DNA from: Bacillota bacterium
Lineage (GTDB): Bacteria > Bacillota > Clostridia > Peptostreptococcales > Anaerovoracaceae
Length of the DNA: 13,511 bases
Reading direction: 5' to 3'
NCBI GenBank assembly: GCA_017621195.1
Contig: JAGATO010000262.1
Coordinates: 1-13,511 of the forward strand
The translations under genes and the position numbers were made by a program. Positions 13,503-13,511 of the stretch are shown piece by piece. The notes below the pieces were generated by a model, which worked only from the letters and a program-made list of their open reading frames with translations, did no database searches and was not told the DNA's origin. Position 1 is the stretch's first letter, and every line of letters begins with the position of its first letter.

Positions 13503-13511
13503 GAAAGGAGC
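13503..13511 (+). promoter_or_regulatory. Ribosome binding site of a gene beyond the right edge
   Basis: The window ends in GAAAGGAGC on the plus strand, a good ribosome binding site directly behind the operator-like repeats. A divergent gene probably starts within about 10 bases outside the window. Confidence 0.45.

Noticed and set aside
1..13511. CRISPR array, tRNA or rRNA
   Set aside because: No regularly spaced repeats, cloverleaf or rRNA-like sequence was found on either strand by eye.

Overview
The window looks like chromosomal DNA of a mid-GC member of the Clostridia. The signs are strong AGGAGG-type ribosome binding sites, Rho-independent terminators, a clostridial-type biosynthetic thiolase, a group II intron remnant sitting just behind a terminator, and a right-hand block with a TnpV protein of the clostridial Tn4451 type. 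I cannot name the genus from the sequence alone.

Left block (1-3600, minus strand): a two-gene operon encodes an acidic WG-repeat protein (563 aa) and then, 27 bases on, a protein that joins an HTH-like N-terminus, a charged coiled coil and three copies of a roughly 125-residue TPR module. The second protein runs off the left edge. Their function is unknown.

Middle block (3600-8330, minus strand): gtrA-family membrane protein, group II intron 5' fragment, acetyl-CoA acetyltransferase, isochorismatase-type cysteine hydrolase, SurE nucleotidase and a LysE-family exporter. Most are separate transcription units with visible terminators. Thiolase has a good sigma-A-type promoter (TTGCCA-17-TATGAT).

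Middle-right block (8330-11135): a MocR-type (GntR plus aminotransferase) regulator is divergent from lysE but has lost almost all of its aminotransferase domain. Its frame stops matching the family exactly where the sirtuin gene ends on the other strand. The sirtuin gene and a DUF401-type membrane protein are divergent, and their promoters face each other and overlap.

Right block (11136-13511) looks accessory or mobile. It holds a Fic-domain protein whose N-terminal HTH is cut off by an in-frame TGA directly followed by ATG, a tightly coupled tnpV, a strong terminator, a degraded stretch with a ladder of stem-loops, and a small XRE-type regulator. Two 12-bp direct repeats 20 bp apart lie upstream of the regulator. 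A ribosome binding site on the plus strand at the extreme right edge suggests a divergent gene just outside.

The observations most worth checking are the Fic protein (nonsense codon in the HTH, and no Glu in the usual inhibitory motif), the truncated MocR/sirtuin junction, the group II intron remnant, and the uncharacterised WG/TPR pair. No rRNA, tRNA or CRISPR array was seen.
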